Source: Shewanella fidelis ATCC BAA-318
Lineage (GTDB): Bacteria; Pseudomonadota; Gammaproteobacteria; Enterobacterales; Shewanellaceae
NCBI RefSeq assembly: GCF_000518605.1
Contig: NZ_JADX01000022.1
Coordinates: 46,315-110,314, forward strand
Length of the DNA stretch: 64,000 nt
Direction of reading: 5' to 3'
Under the pieces are notes generated by a model. It searched no databases. It saw nothing but the letters and a program-made list of their open reading frames with translations, and was not told the origin of the DNA. The first letter of the stretch is position 1. Every line of letters starts with the position of its first letter. The translations under genes and the position numbers were made by a program. This document shows positions 44,176 through 54,355 of this stretch, piece after piece.

Positions 44176-45594
44176 ATGTCATATACAAGCATATCAAATT
44201 CAAGCCAACCTGCTTCGGCAAGCTTGAATAGCGGCCATGAACAGTGGTCATCTAAGGCGGGATTTATTATGGCTGCGGTGGGCTCTGCTGTCGGTCTCGC
44301 CAATATATGGCGTTTCCCCTATGCTGCGGGTGAAAATGGCGGGGGCGCATTTGTATTTGTTTATATCCTCGCAATTTTGGTCGTTGTACTGCCAATCCTA
44401 ATGGCAGAGTTGTTAGTTGGCAGGCGCGGCCAATTAAGTCCGCCTAATGCGATTGTTCGGGTAGCCAAAGAAGCCAAAGTTTCTGAGCATTGGCGTTGGA
44501 TGGGGTTCTTTGGAGTGATAGCCGCGATCGTTATTTTTGGTTTCTACTCCGTGGTTGGTGGATGGACACTAGCCTATGTATTTGAGTCGGGCTCTGGACG
44601 GTTAACTGGGTTGGAGCAAGCTGCAATTGAACAAACCTTTGATGGGATTAATGCCAGTGCTTCACAGCTATTCGTTTGGGCAACTAGCTTTTTGGTCATT
44701 ACGGTAATGGTGTCAGCTAAGGGCGTTCAATCGGGGATTGAACGTGCGGTAAAATTGCTTATGCCTGTGTTGTTTATATTGCTGATAGTGATGGTGATTT
44801 ATGCAGGGGTTACTGGTGACTTTCTAAAGAGCTTCAAGTTTCTGTTTGTACCTGATTTCTCGAAGATTACAACTGAGGTGATTATTGAGGCGATAGGTCA
44901 AGCCTTCTTTTCGATTGGTGTGGGGATCACTAACTTGATGGCTTATGGGGCTTACCTTAATCGGAAAACCTCAATTCCTAAAGCCTCTATGGTGATCATT
45001 AGTGCTGATACCTTGATAGCTTTATTAGCCGGAATGGCTATTTTTCCGATTGTTTTCGCTATCGGACTTCCACCTACAGGCGGCCCAGGCTTAGTGTTTA
45101 TGACCTTACCTTATGCATTTGGACAAATGCCGGGAGGCGTCGTTATTGGACCTGTATTTTTCTTATTACTTTTTTTTGCAGCATTAACCTCGGCAATTTC
45201 TATGATGGAGTGTGCTGTGGCGTGGTTACGTGAGAAAGCGCAAATGCGCCGTGGGACTGCTGCAATCGCCGTGGGCATGGTCAGTTGGCTGTTGGGATTG
45301 TTGTCAGTCCTGTCCTTCAATATATTGTCTGATGTTTACCCATTAGGCTTCATTGAAATCTTCCAACAGAAAACATTTTTCGACTTATTTGACTACTTCA
45401 TAACCGCAATGATGATGCCATTATGCAGCATCTTTGTAGCAATATTTGTCGGCTGGATTTTACCAAAATCGATCACTGCCGATGAGTTAGATGCTGTGAA
45501 ATCACCATTGACTTATCGAGTGTGGAGGCTGCTGGTACGCTACATTGCACCGCTAGGGTTAGGAGTTGTGTTTATCTCAATGCTCAGCGTGTAA
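44176..45594 (+). CDS. Neurotransmitter:sodium symporter (NSS) family transporter
   Basis: This 472-residue membrane protein has eleven to twelve helices. The first carries the NSS sodium and substrate motif AAVGSAVGLANIWRFPYAAGENGGGAFV, split by an unwound centre; MAELLVGRRGQ and SIGVGITNLMAYGAYL follow. Bacterial NSS members take up amino acids with sodium, including tryptophan. Fifty bases after kynU, it is a good candidate for kynurenine or 3-hydroxykynurenine uptake. AAAGGGA precedes the ATG and a strong terminator follows. Confidence 0.9.
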   Translation: MSYTSISNSSQPASASLNSGHEQWSSKAGFIMAAVGSAVGLANIWRFPYAAGENGGGAFVFVYILAILVVVLPILMAELLVGRRGQLSPPNAIVRVAKEAKVSEHWRWMGFFGVIAAIVIFGFYSVVGGWTLAYVFESGSGRLTGLEQAAIEQTFDGINASASQLFVWATSFLVITVMVSAKGVQSGIERAVKLLMPVLFILLIVMVIYAGVTGDFLKSFKFLFVPDFSKITTEVIIEAIGQAFFSIGVGITNLMAYGAYLNRKTSIPKASMVIISADTLIALLAGMAIFPIVFAIGLPPTGGPGLVFMTLPYAFGQMPGGVVIGPVFFLLLFFAALTSAISMMECAVAWLREKAQMRRGTAAIAVGMVSWLLGLLSVLSFNILSDVYPLGFIEIFQQKTFFDLFDYFITAMMMPLCSIFVAIFVGWILPKSITADELDAVKSPLTYRVWRLLVRYIAPLGLGVVFISMLSV

Positions 45595-45621
45595 CGGCAT
45601 AACTAGCAGGCCCTTACTAAT

Positions 45622-45657
45622 AAACCATGACATTGTTATTTAATGTCATGGTTTTTT
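45622..45657 (+). terminator. Terminator of the kynU-NSS operon
   Basis: CCATGACATT and AATGTCATGG form a perfect 10-bp stem with a 7-base loop and a T6 tail. Confidence 0.9.
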
Positions 45658-45824
45658 ATTGTCCCTATTCTTATTGATATAACGTTTAAAATATAGCAGT
45701 TGGCAAAAGATATATTTCTAACCTTGCTCTGACTCCCTTAGGTTGAATTAAACGGTGAGTAAATTTTATGCAGCTTCTCATCTGAAAAAATTATAACAAT
45801 GGCCAAGTTTGAGGGAGCAAACAC

Positions 45825-48158
45825 ATGAATCATTCGGCAAACATTCAACAAGCTAGAATTAGTAGACATTTTCAACAGAGAATTTCACCGATCTCATTTG
45901 CGATATTATTAGCGCTAGGGGCTAATCAGCAGGTGTTCGCACAGGACTCAGAGACACAAGATGACGAAGTCAGCACTAAAGGGATTGAAGTTATCGAAGT
46001 CAAAGCAAGGCACAGAGTTGAAAGTCTGCAATCGACTCCAATAGCGATTACGGCCTTTGGTGCTGAACAAATGAAGGAGTCTAAGATTGAGGGGCTAAAC
46101 GATATCGCTGAACGAACACCGGGTTTTCAAATGAATGCTTATAGTGCTGGTGAGCCAGAACTATTTATGCGTGGTATTGGTAGTGATATCGAGAGTGCTG
46201 GAGCCGCAGCGGCTATTGGCATGTATGTCGATGGAGTTTATGTCTCACGTGGTACCGCAGCTGCGATGGATTTGTTTGATTTGCAAAGCGTTGAGGTATT
46301 ACGTGGTCCACAGGGAACATTATACGGCAAGAATGTGGTGGGCGGAGCGATTAACTTTATTACCCGCCGGCCTGATTTTGGCGATGCCACAGGCAGCGCC
46401 GAGTTGACCTTGGGCAATTACGGACTTTGGGAAACCAAAGGGTATGTTACCGGCGGTTTTTCTGACTCAGTAGCAGGTAAAATAGCTGTCAGTGCCGTTT
46501 CTCGAGATGGTTATGGTGAAAACATTTATACTGGAAATGATGCCGATGATCTAAGTCGTTATTCAGCGCGAGGGCAGATATTGTGGGAGGCCAGTGCAGA
46601 TCTAGAGTTACTATTTACGGCGGGAGCTTCAACGTCGGATGGGACACCAAGGGTAAAGCACATTGGCTATAGTGAAGGTCGAAATGCTGCATTTATTAGT
46701 GATGATCCTCGTCGAGATGACAATAGTGTTGACGGGTTTGAGAATGCCGATAGCTATAATTTTAGTGTGCAACTGGATTGGTTTACCGATTTTGGAGCGT
46801 TAACGTCGATTACGGCAATGCGTAGCAATGATTATGATTTCTTTGAAAATGCTGCCGCTGGTTTAGTCGATAGTTCTCAGGTGTTTGATCCTTGGGGAGA
46901 CCCTGCTGATAACACGGTCGGTTCTCATGAGGAGCTTGCGTTGATGCAGCCTGATGACGAATGGTTGTCACGTAAAAAAGAGTCGTCAAAGCAATACTCG
47001 CAAGAGGTTCGCCTTTCTGGTGATGACGGTAACTTTACTTGGTTAGGCGGTGTGTTTTGGATGCGTGAAGATATCTCGCGCTATGAAGATGTGGACTATT
47101 GGTTCCATACTCAATGGGGAACTACGACTGGAAATGTGGCTAATACCACTGAAAATGTTTCCGATAGTTATGCTGTTTTTGGACAAATTGCTTACGATTT
47201 CACTGATGATTTAACCATAACCGCGGGTCTGCGCTGGAGCCAAGATGATAAAACATTTGGTGGGGCTGCTTGGGGACGACGTTTTGATAATGGCGATAAT
47301 TTACACGAAGACCTTAATGGTAATCGAGTTGAGCGCTATGATTTTGAAACTGAAGATTCATGGTCAGAATGGACGCCAAGCTTCAATGTAGAGTATCAGC
47401 TCACTGCGGATGTGTTCTTATACTATTCGCTTGCTAAAGGTTATAAGGCTGGTGGATTTAACGGCGAGGGAATGGAAAAGGCGATTGAAGCGATAACACC
47501 GTTTAAACCTGAAATAGCATGGAACAATGAAGTTGGTTTTAAAACTCAAGGCTTCGATAACACTGTTCGCCTAAACGGTGCTGTTTTCCATACTGAATAC
47601 ACTGATATTCAAAATCAAGTATGGGTAGAAACAGGAGAACATACCCCGCCGAATCTGCAGGTTATGAATGGCAGCGGCCGTGCTCAAGGTCTAGAGTTGG
47701 AAGCAACAGTGCTTGCGACGGATAATTTGTCATTTAATCTAGGTTATGGGTATTTAGACGCTAAATTTACCGAAGATCTAATTGTTGATGATAGCAATCT
47801 TAATGGTAATAAAATGCGTCGAACTCCAGAGCATATGTTTAATATTTACACAACTTATGCATGGGAGTGGTCAAGCATGGGCGATGCTAGTGTGAACTTG
47901 AATTATCAGTACCAAACTGATTACTTCTTTGACAACTCAAATAACCCTTTGACCAAGGTTGACGCCGAATATTCTGTAGATTTAGTGATCATGTTACGTG
48001 ATTTTAATGATGTGTGGAGCGTGCAACTGTGGGGTAAAAACTTAACCGATGAGCTTAATATAGGTTCTACTACGCTTTACTCTGCTTGGGATGATACGGT
48101 ATATAATGCGTACAAAGCCCCAAGGACTTATGGTGTAAGTGTGTCCTATAACTTTTAA
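45825..48158 (+). CDS. TonB-dependent outer membrane receptor
   Basis: This 777-residue protein has a signal peptide (NQQVFA|QDS), a TonB box-like stretch (GIEVIEVKA), a plug domain at about 60-170 (TPIAITAFGAEQMKESKI, GPQGTLYGKNVVGGAINFI) and a barrel ending in YGVSVSYNF. It imports a substrate across the outer membrane with TonB energy. Receptors of this subtype often take up organic compounds rather than siderophores. Between kynU/NSS and the LysR gene, it is likely to import the pathway's aromatic substrate. Its own terminator follows at 48209-48232. Confidence 0.92.
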   Translation: MNHSANIQQARISRHFQQRISPISFAILLALGANQQVFAQDSETQDDEVSTKGIEVIEVKARHRVESLQSTPIAITAFGAEQMKESKIEGLNDIAERTPGFQMNAYSAGEPELFMRGIGSDIESAGAAAAIGMYVDGVYVSRGTAAAMDLFDLQSVEVLRGPQGTLYGKNVVGGAINFITRRPDFGDATGSAELTLGNYGLWETKGYVTGGFSDSVAGKIAVSAVSRDGYGENIYTGNDADDLSRYSARGQILWEASADLELLFTAGASTSDGTPRVKHIGYSEGRNAAFISDDPRRDDNSVDGFENADSYNFSVQLDWFTDFGALTSITAMRSNDYDFFENAAAGLVDSSQVFDPWGDPADNTVGSHEELALMQPDDEWLSRKKESSKQYSQEVRLSGDDGNFTWLGGVFWMREDISRYEDVDYWFHTQWGTTTGNVANTTENVSDSYAVFGQIAYDFTDDLTITAGLRWSQDDKTFGGAAWGRRFDNGDNLHEDLNGNRVERYDFETEDSWSEWTPSFNVEYQLTADVFLYYSLAKGYKAGGFNGEGMEKAIEAITPFKPEIAWNNEVGFKTQGFDNTVRLNGAVFHTEYTDIQNQVWVETGEHTPPNLQVMNGSGRAQGLELEATVLATDNLSFNLGYGYLDAKFTEDLIVDDSNLNGNKMRRTPEHMFNIYTTYAWEWSSMGDASVNLNYQYQTDYFFDNSNNPLTKVDAEYSVDLVIMLRDFNDVWSVQLWGKNLTDELNIGSTTLYSAWDDTVYNAYKAPRTYGVSVSYNF

Positions 48159-48208
48159 CTATCCGGTCCTATACCAATCACACCTTTAGTATGATTGGCA
48201 TTAATAAC

Positions 48209-48232
48209 AAGGTGCATTTTGCGCCTTTTTTA
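48209..48232 (+). terminator. Terminator after the TonB receptor gene
   Basis: AAGGTGC and GCGCCTT pair (one G-T) around ATTTT and run into T5. Just upstream, ATACCAATCA...TATGATTGGCAT forms another inverted repeat resembling the ends of the element at 10.7 kb. Confidence 0.65.
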
Positions 48233-48405
48233 TTGGCTGGGATTTACGCTTATTGTGCAGGCATAACTGAATGGGTTTAGAAGATAGAGTTACTCTGGAG
48301 GTATTTTATAGCATGATTTAACCGAGAATATCGAAGAACTCCAATAGCCCTAAACGACAGGTCCCTCAGCTTTCACTGAGCGATTAAATCTTGATATATT
48401 TGTTA

Positions 48406-49350
48406 TCAATCACCAATGGCTTCAGCTTCGATTCGTAGCGCGTTGAGTAAGCTGTGACACACTGGAGGTAACTCGCGGTTGGCCTTAATCGTGATACCAA
48501 TTGCCCCAGGATCACAGTGTAAATCAATAGGTAATCGCTTTAAGATACCGACAGTTTCATAATTCTTAATCACTTCGTTGGGTAAAATTGAAATCATATC
48601 GGTTTCTTGTAGCAGGGTACGATTGGCTAGTATAGAAATCGATTCTGTAGCATTGGCTGGTACGATTAAGTTTTCGCGATGAAATAAATCCTCAATTTCT
48701 CGACGTAATAAGGTTTCTTTAGGCGGTAAAATCCACTCATATTGCAATAAATCTGTTAATGATAAGGCGCTCTGGAGCTGGGCGGGATGATCGGCTCGGG
48801 CAACCAATGAAAATGGGTCGTGATATAGCATTTCATTCTGTAGTTGTTCTTCATCATTGATTTCAGAAATACGACCAACAACTAAATCGATATCGTTGAT
48901 TTTCAAAGCAGACATTAATTTGTCGGCGGTTCCTTCAACGATCACAACAGACACATTGGGACACTCGCGTTTTAATCTGGCAATCGCTTTGGGCAATAAT
49001 ATGGCGCTAGCGGCGAGTAAAGTACCGATAGTGACACGGCCTGATAAACCACCTTGAAGTGATGACAGTTCTTCGCTGGCATGCTTAACTTGCGATAGAA
49101 TTAATTTGGCATGTTTGATCAGTACATCTCCAAATAACGTCGGGGTCACACCACGAGAGGAACGATCAAATAGCTTTATTTCTAATATATCTTCGATATC
49201 TCTGATGATCTTAGTGGCTGCAGGCTGCGCCATATTGAGTATTTGCGCCGCGCGAAAAATATTCCGTTCTTCCCCCACAGTTACTAATAACCTTAAGTAT
49301 TTGAACTTTAGCCGTGAAAGCAGGTGCTGTTCTAAGTTATTAGGTCCCAT
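48406..49350 (-). CDS. LysR-family regulator of the 3-hydroxyanthranilate pathway (inferred)
   Basis: This protein of about 314 residues has an N-terminal LysR winged helix at about 15-75 (FRAAQILNMAQPAATKIIRD, ...FDRSSRGVTPTLFG) and a substrate-binding domain at about 100-310. It is transcribed divergently from the porin gene and the eight pathway genes, the usual position of a LysR activator relative to its target. The nba operon of Pseudomonas also has a dedicated regulator. The inducer is probably 3-hydroxyanthranilate or a ring-cleavage product, but this is inferred. ATG at 49350 is preferred over a TTG just before it. Confidence 0.85.
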   Translation of the reverse strand: MGPNNLEQHLLSRLKFKYLRLLVTVGEERNIFRAAQILNMAQPAATKIIRDIEDILEIKLFDRSSRGVTPTLFGDVLIKHAKLILSQVKHASEELSSLQGGLSGRVTIGTLLAASAILLPKAIARLKRECPNVSVVIVEGTADKLMSALKINDIDLVVGRISEINDEEQLQNEMLYHDPFSLVARADHPAQLQSALSLTDLLQYEWILPPKETLLRREIEDLFHRENLIVPANATESISILANRTLLQETDMISILPNEVIKNYETVGILKRLPIDLHCDPGAIGITIKANRELPPVCHSLLNALRIEAEAIGD

Positions 49351-49472
49351 CAAAATATACCGTTGATTAACGTTAATGTTACGTTATATTAAATTTGCTA
49401 TAGTGTGAAGGTTAACTGTTATTTTTTTTATATGCTTGGCCTTTGTAAGCTGTTGACCATAATTGAAAGCTC

Positions 49473-50930
49473 ATGAGGTCAGGAGTGCTAGAAGGCAAGT
49501 TAATAAGAACAATATGTGCAGTCACTCTGATTTTGATAGGCACGAATACGGCTTTAGCCTCAACCAATGAAATTGTTATGACCGAAGAGGTGATTAAGCT
49601 TTTTGAACGGAGTGACGATATTCAATCTTTGCTGCCATTCTCAGCGCAGAATCTGATTTATGCTGATGTTGATCGCTACCCTTTGTTGAGTTGGGGGGGA
49701 GAATGGGTAGCTCAGGCTGGGAGTAAGCCAAGTGGTGAGTTAGATAGTGATATTCAAGAGACTCATTATTTTGCCAATGAGGTTAAACTTGGGCTTAACT
49801 TAGGCGTAAATCAGTATATTGGCTCATATATTGATTTGGTATGGCAACGTACTTTTTATGCTGAAAAAGCATCAGATGTAGGGTCGCTTGCTATTGAATC
49901 AGCTTACGTAAATTTTTCCACTCAACAACAGGATCTGCAACTGCGTATAGGTCGGCAATACTATGAAGATAGCCGTGGTTTTGTGTTTCACGATAGTCTC
50001 GACGGTCTACATGCCGATGCTAGTGTGAATTGGTATACATGGCAGTGGCAATTGCGATTGGCTGTTGCTAAGCATGAATGGATATCGAACAATTTACTGA
50101 CCAAGCAGCTGAGTAATGGTGATGATTATCAATTTCTTCAAGCCTCAACAAGCATGGGCAGTCACAATGGTGCAGTGTATTTACTCAATCGCTATCAGCA
50201 ATCTCGCCCTAATACGGTACAGCGCGAACACGTGTTGCATACTGGTCTGCGTGGCCATGGTGTTTTAGATGCGGTGGCTATTAGAGAGCAACCCTTTACG
50301 TATTGGTATGAATTGATCTACGCCTCTGGTACTACTTGGCAAGATAACTCGAGTAGGCGAATTAAAGGGGTTGGCTTTGATTTAGGGCTATTAATTCCAG
50401 TCGACCACTTGCTTAGCGTGGTTGCCAATATCTTACCCACTACTTGGTTCACGGCTGGGGAAGATAATCGATTCATTACCGCGTATGCCAGAGGCAGTGG
50501 TGACAAGGGCGGTGCGAGTACAGATACTCGTTTCAGGCAATCTGGCTTGCAGTTAAATACCGGTTGGCTTGGCGAAGGAGGGGCAAAGCTCAAATATTAT
50601 GGTGAGATAGTCAAGCCTGAACTTAGTAATATTAATATATCGACCTTAGGCGTTCGGTTTCGACCGAGTGCTCAGTCATCCATAGAGTTGCTTTGGCATG
50701 ATTATCAGCAAGATGTTCCTTCTGCATCCTTTTTTGGCTCCGGTCTCAAAGCACTCCCTAACGGAATTCACTCTGATCTTGGACAAGCCTGGGATCTGGT
50801 ATTAAGTTATCGCCATATTGACAATCTTGTTGTGGAGCTTGATTTTGCGTGGTTTCAACCGGGTAATGCTTTTCCTGCTGATAAACAAGATATTTATATG
50901 ATCTATTCTGAATTAAGGTACTTTTTTTAG
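49473..50930 (+). CDS. Outer membrane porin, alginate-export (AlgE-like) type
   Basis: This 485-residue protein has an N-terminal signal (ICAVTLILIGTNTALA|S). A long beta-barrel follows, with alternating strands and motifs of the alginate_exp family (WGGEWVAQAG, ANEVKLGLNLGV, LQLRIGRQYYEDSRGFVFHD), ending in IYSELRYFF, a C-terminal Phe signal for barrel assembly. Family members are passive channels for sugars or aromatic acids. As first gene of the right-hand operon it probably admits the aromatic substrate. An internal GTG at 49485 is an alternative start. Confidence 0.82.
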   Translation: MRSGVLEGKLIRTICAVTLILIGTNTALASTNEIVMTEEVIKLFERSDDIQSLLPFSAQNLIYADVDRYPLLSWGGEWVAQAGSKPSGELDSDIQETHYFANEVKLGLNLGVNQYIGSYIDLVWQRTFYAEKASDVGSLAIESAYVNFSTQQQDLQLRIGRQYYEDSRGFVFHDSLDGLHADASVNWYTWQWQLRLAVAKHEWISNNLLTKQLSNGDDYQFLQASTSMGSHNGAVYLLNRYQQSRPNTVQREHVLHTGLRGHGVLDAVAIREQPFTYWYELIYASGTTWQDNSSRRIKGVGFDLGLLIPVDHLLSVVANILPTTWFTAGEDNRFITAYARGSGDKGGASTDTRFRQSGLQLNTGWLGEGGAKLKYYGEIVKPELSNINISTLGVRFRPSAQSSIELLWHDYQQDVPSASFFGSGLKALPNGIHSDLGQAWDLVLSYRHIDNLVVELDFAWFQPGNAFPADKQDIYMIYSELRYFF

Positions 50931-51082
50931 ACTGTTTCCATCTGAGCTTGTTATATGTTTTTTTATATTTCAAAGTCTAATTTTGTTATTTTCCTATTAT
51001 GTCTCGACATCGTAGAGTGGACTCATCACTCGATAACACTTGGATCATCTTCGGGCTAAGTGTTCAATGTCAGGACGGAATT

Positions 51083-52573
51083 ATGCAGCTAGGAAAGCCT
51101 ACCCATGTCCCCCATGCCGGCGGAATCTTAAAAAATTATATTAATGGTGCGTTTACTTGTGGTGAACGATATTTCGACAATATAAATCCCGTCAATGGTC
51201 AAGTAATAAATCGAGTTTGTGAGGCGAGTCAGGCACAAGTTGATGCGGCTGTCCAAGCGGCTAAGACTGCACTCACAGGCTGCTGGCAGCAACTTAGCGT
51301 AGAGGAACGCTGCGCGATTCTACACCGTGTGGCAGATGGTATAGAAGCACGGTTTGAAGAGTTTGTTGCTGCCGAAATGGCCGATACAGGTAAGTCGCTT
51401 ACTCAAGCACAAACTATTGATATTCCTCGGGCTGCAGCCAATTTTAGAGCGTTCGCCGATGCAGTTAAATCACAGTCTGCTGAATGCTTTCATACCGATA
51501 CTCCCGATGGTCGTGGTGCGTTAAATTATTCTGTTAATAAGCCCATTGGAGTGGTTGCAGTTATTGCGCCTTGGAATCTACCGTTATTGCTATTGACTTG
51601 GAAACTTGCTCCGGCTCTTGCGACAGGCAATACCGTGGTTATTAAACCGTCAGAAGAAACCCCTGCCACAGCAACGTTGTTGGCGGAAGTTATGGATGCA
51701 GTAGGGGTACCAGCAGGCGTGTTTAATTTGGTACACGGATTTGGTGATAATTCTACTGGTGCCATGCTGACTCAACATTCGCAAATTGATGCGGTTACTT
51801 TCACCGGCGAATCACGCACAGGTAGTGCAATTATGCGAGCGGCTTCGGCAGGGGTAAAGTCATTGTCATTTGAATTAGGTGGTAAAAATGCGGCGTTAAT
51901 TTTTGCGGACTGCGATTTTGAAGCCGCTGTCGCGGGAACTCGCCGCTCGGTATTTACTAATGGCGGCCAAGTGTGCCTCTGCACAGAGCGTGTTTATGTG
52001 GAACGCAGCATATTTGATCGTTTCGTTGCAGCAATGAAGGAGCAAGCCGAAGCCATTAAGATTGGTTGGCCAACAGAGCTTGATACTGATATGGGACCAC
52101 TTATATCGCATAAGCATCGCGATAAGGTGCTCTCATATATCGCGGCGGCTAAGGCCGATGGTGCAAAGGTCATCTGTGGTGGCGGGGTTCCAAGTTTTGG
52201 TGATGAAAGAGATTTAGGAGCCTTTGTTGAGCCGAGTATTTTTACCGGCCTGTCGGAAAGCAGCCAGTTACAGCGTCAAGAGGTCTTTGGTCCCATTTGT
52301 CATATCACTCCATTTGACTCTGAAGAGGAGGCCGTTGCGCTGGCTAATGATTCTGATTATGGCTTAGCTGCAACAGTATGGACTCAAGATTTATCCCGTG
52401 GTCACCGGGTCGCTCAACAAATGGATGTAGGCGTCGCTTGGGTTAACTCATGGTACCTCAGAGATTTAAGGACGCCGTTTGGTGGAATTAAGTTGTCAGG
52501 TGTCGGTCGTGAAGGTGGCATGCATTCATTAAGCTTCTACTCTGAGCCGATGAACATCTGCATTAAGTTATAA
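51083..52573 (+). CDS. nbaE: 2-aminomuconate 6-semialdehyde dehydrogenase
   Basis: This 496-residue aldehyde dehydrogenase shows PWNLPLLLLTWKLAPALATG (about 150), FTGESRTG (about 228), the catalytic Glu in SFELGGKNAALIF (about 250) and the nucleophilic Cys in FTNGGQVCLCTERVYVE (about 287). The sequence is of the hydroxymuconate/aminomuconate semialdehyde class, oxidising the ACMSD product to 2-aminomuconate with NAD. The position at the head of genes in nba order supports the amino substrate. ATG at 51083 is chosen because AGGACGGA lies upstream; the frame extends 28 codons further back. Confidence 0.88.
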   Translation: MQLGKPTHVPHAGGILKNYINGAFTCGERYFDNINPVNGQVINRVCEASQAQVDAAVQAAKTALTGCWQQLSVEERCAILHRVADGIEARFEEFVAAEMADTGKSLTQAQTIDIPRAAANFRAFADAVKSQSAECFHTDTPDGRGALNYSVNKPIGVVAVIAPWNLPLLLLTWKLAPALATGNTVVIKPSEETPATATLLAEVMDAVGVPAGVFNLVHGFGDNSTGAMLTQHSQIDAVTFTGESRTGSAIMRAASAGVKSLSFELGGKNAALIFADCDFEAAVAGTRRSVFTNGGQVCLCTERVYVERSIFDRFVAAMKEQAEAIKIGWPTELDTDMGPLISHKHRDKVLSYIAAAKADGAKVICGGGVPSFGDERDLGAFVEPSIFTGLSESSQLQRQEVFGPICHITPFDSEEEAVALANDSDYGLAATVWTQDLSRGHRVAQQMDVGVAWVNSWYLRDLRTPFGGIKLSGVGREGGMHSLSFYSEPMNICIKL

Positions 52574-52582
52574 GGAAATATC

Positions 52583-53374
52583 ATGTCTGATGAACAACTA
52601 CAGCTAATTGCCGCACAGTTACGACAAGCCGAAATGACCGGAGTTGCTTGTAAACCAGTTAGAGAGCAACTCGAGAGCGGCGGTATTGATGCGGCTTATC
52701 AAGTTCAACAAATCAATGTTAAACATTGGAAAGAGCAAGGGCGTCGTGCTGTTGGTTATAAGATTGGTCTCACATCAGCATCGGTGCAAAAGCAACTAGG
52801 GGTTGACCAGCCAGACTTTGGCGGGCTCTACGCTGATATGGCCGTAGCCGACGGTGACGAAGTGTCATTTGGGCAGGTGTTACAGCCAAAAGTTGAAGCA
52901 GAAGTCGCATTAGTATTGGCTCAAGATTTATCGATGTCATCGCCAACCATGGCTGACTTGATTCGTGCTACTGCATTTGTGCTGCCAGCAATCGAAATAG
53001 TAGGTAGCAGAATAGAAAATTGGGATATAAGCATTCTAGATACGATTGCAGATAACGCATCTTCTGGAATGTATGTACTTGGCAATATGCCAACACAATT
53101 GCAAGACGTAGATTTACGTTTGTGCGGCATGGTGATGGAACGAAACGGTGAACCTGTTTCGGTAGGAGCGGGGCAAGCTTGCCTTGGTCACCCATTAAAT
53201 GCTGCACTGTGGGTCGCTCGGACGTTTGCTGCTCGCGGGCAAGGGCTATGTGCGGGGGACACTATCTTAACAGGTGCATTGGGACCAATGGTAACAGTGA
53301 ATCCTGGCGATAGATTTGAAGCTAATATAGCGGGCTTAGGTTCCGTTCGCGTTGGTTTTAGCAAGGAGGCGTAG
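52583..53374 (+). CDS. nbaH: 2-oxopent-4-enoate hydratase
   Basis: This 263-residue protein of the MhpD/DmpE hydratase family has [22 protein letters not shown] (about 59-80), [11 protein letters not shown] (metal-binding Glu residues, about 103) and the C-terminal [19 protein letters not shown]. It adds water to 2-hydroxypenta-2,4-dienoate to make 4-hydroxy-2-oxovalerate. The family also includes the decarboxylase encoded at 55417. The genes are nine bases apart with GGAAATATC upstream. Confidence 0.88.
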   Translation: MSDEQLQLIAAQLRQAEMTGVACKPVREQLESGGIDAAYQVQQINVKHWKEQGRRAVGYKIGLTSASVQKQLGVDQPDFGGLYADMAVADGDEVSFGQVLQPKVEAEVALVLAQDLSMSSPTMADLIRATAFVLPAIEIVGSRIENWDISILDTIADNASSGMYVLGNMPTQLQDVDLRLCGMVMERNGEPVSVGAGQACLGHPLNAALWVARTFAARGQGLCAGDTILTGALGPMVTVNPGDRFEANIAGLGSVRVGFSKEA

Positions 53375-53377
53375 CAT

Positions 53378-54355
53378 ATGAAACAGCACCTAAATAAAGT
53401 CAAGGTAGCTATTATCGGTTCGGGCAATATTGGCACTGACTTAATGATAAAAATCTTGAACAGCTCAGAGCTATTAACCATGGCGGCGATGGTGGGAATT
53501 GACCCCGATTCCGATGGGTTAGCTCGTGCTAAAGCCATGGGCGTTGCAACGACGAGTGAGGGCATTGATGGGTTAGTCGCTATGGATGATTTTGCGGATA
53601 TTAAGCTGGTATTTGATGCGACATCGGCTCATGCACATCATCACCATAATGCCATATTGCAACAGCATGGTAAGCAAGTGATTGATCTGACTCCTGCCGC
53701 GATTGGCCCCTATACCGTCCCAGTCGTTAATATTGATGAGCATTTAGATAAAGGTAACGTCAACATGGTGACTTGCGGTGGACAAGCAACCATCCCCATC
53801 GTCGCTGCAATAAGTCGTGTGCTACCAGTGCATTATGCTGAAATTATCGCCTCTGTATCCTCTCGTTCAGCAGGGCCAGGTACTCGTGCCAATATTGATG
53901 AATTTACTCAAACAACAGCGCAAGCGATTGAATCAGTTGGCGGTGCTCAGCATGGTAAGGCCATAATTGTCCTTAATCCAGCAGAGCCACCAATGATAAT
54001 GCGTGACACAGTGTTTGCCTTTGCCGCGTTACCTGAGATACACGATAAAACAGAACAAGATATTGCTGATTCTATCTCTGCTATGGTGGCGGCCGTTCAA
54101 TCATACGTTCCTGGATACCGATTAAAGCAATCAGTACAGTTTGAGCGTTTTGACCAAGCCCCAGGGCTTAAAATGCCCGGCATTGGGACTTATATTGGCA
54201 TCAAGATATCCGTTTTCTTAGAAGTTGAAGGTGCGGCACATTACTTGCCTGCTTACGCGGGGAATCTCGATATTATGACATCCGCTGCTTTAGGTACCGC
54301 AGAGCAAATCGCTTTATGTAAATTTCTTCCCAATAGGAGCAACAAACATGGATAG
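53378..54355 (+). CDS. nbaJ: Acetaldehyde dehydrogenase (acetylating)
   Basis: This 325-residue protein of the DmpF/MhpF type has the NAD-binding [16 protein letters not shown] near the N-terminus, the catalytic Cys in [19 protein letters not shown] (about 130) and [20 protein letters not shown]. It converts acetaldehyde, NAD and CoA to acetyl-CoA. Such enzymes form a channelled complex with the partner aldolase, whose gene overlaps this one by eight bases. Confidence 0.93.
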   Translation: MKQHLNKVKVAIIGSGNIGTDLMIKILNSSELLTMAAMVGIDPDSDGLARAKAMGVATTSEGIDGLVAMDDFADIKLVFDATSAHAHHHHNAILQQHGKQVIDLTPAAIGPYTVPVVNIDEHLDKGNVNMVTCGGQATIPIVAAISRVLPVHYAEIIASVSSRSAGPGTRANIDEFTQTTAQAIESVGGAQHGKAIIVLNPAEPPMIMRDTVFAFAALPEIHDKTEQDIADSISAMVAAVQSYVPGYRLKQSVQFERFDQAPGLKMPGIGTYIGIKISVFLEVEGAAHYLPAYAGNLDIMTSAALGTAEQIALCKFLPNRSNKHG

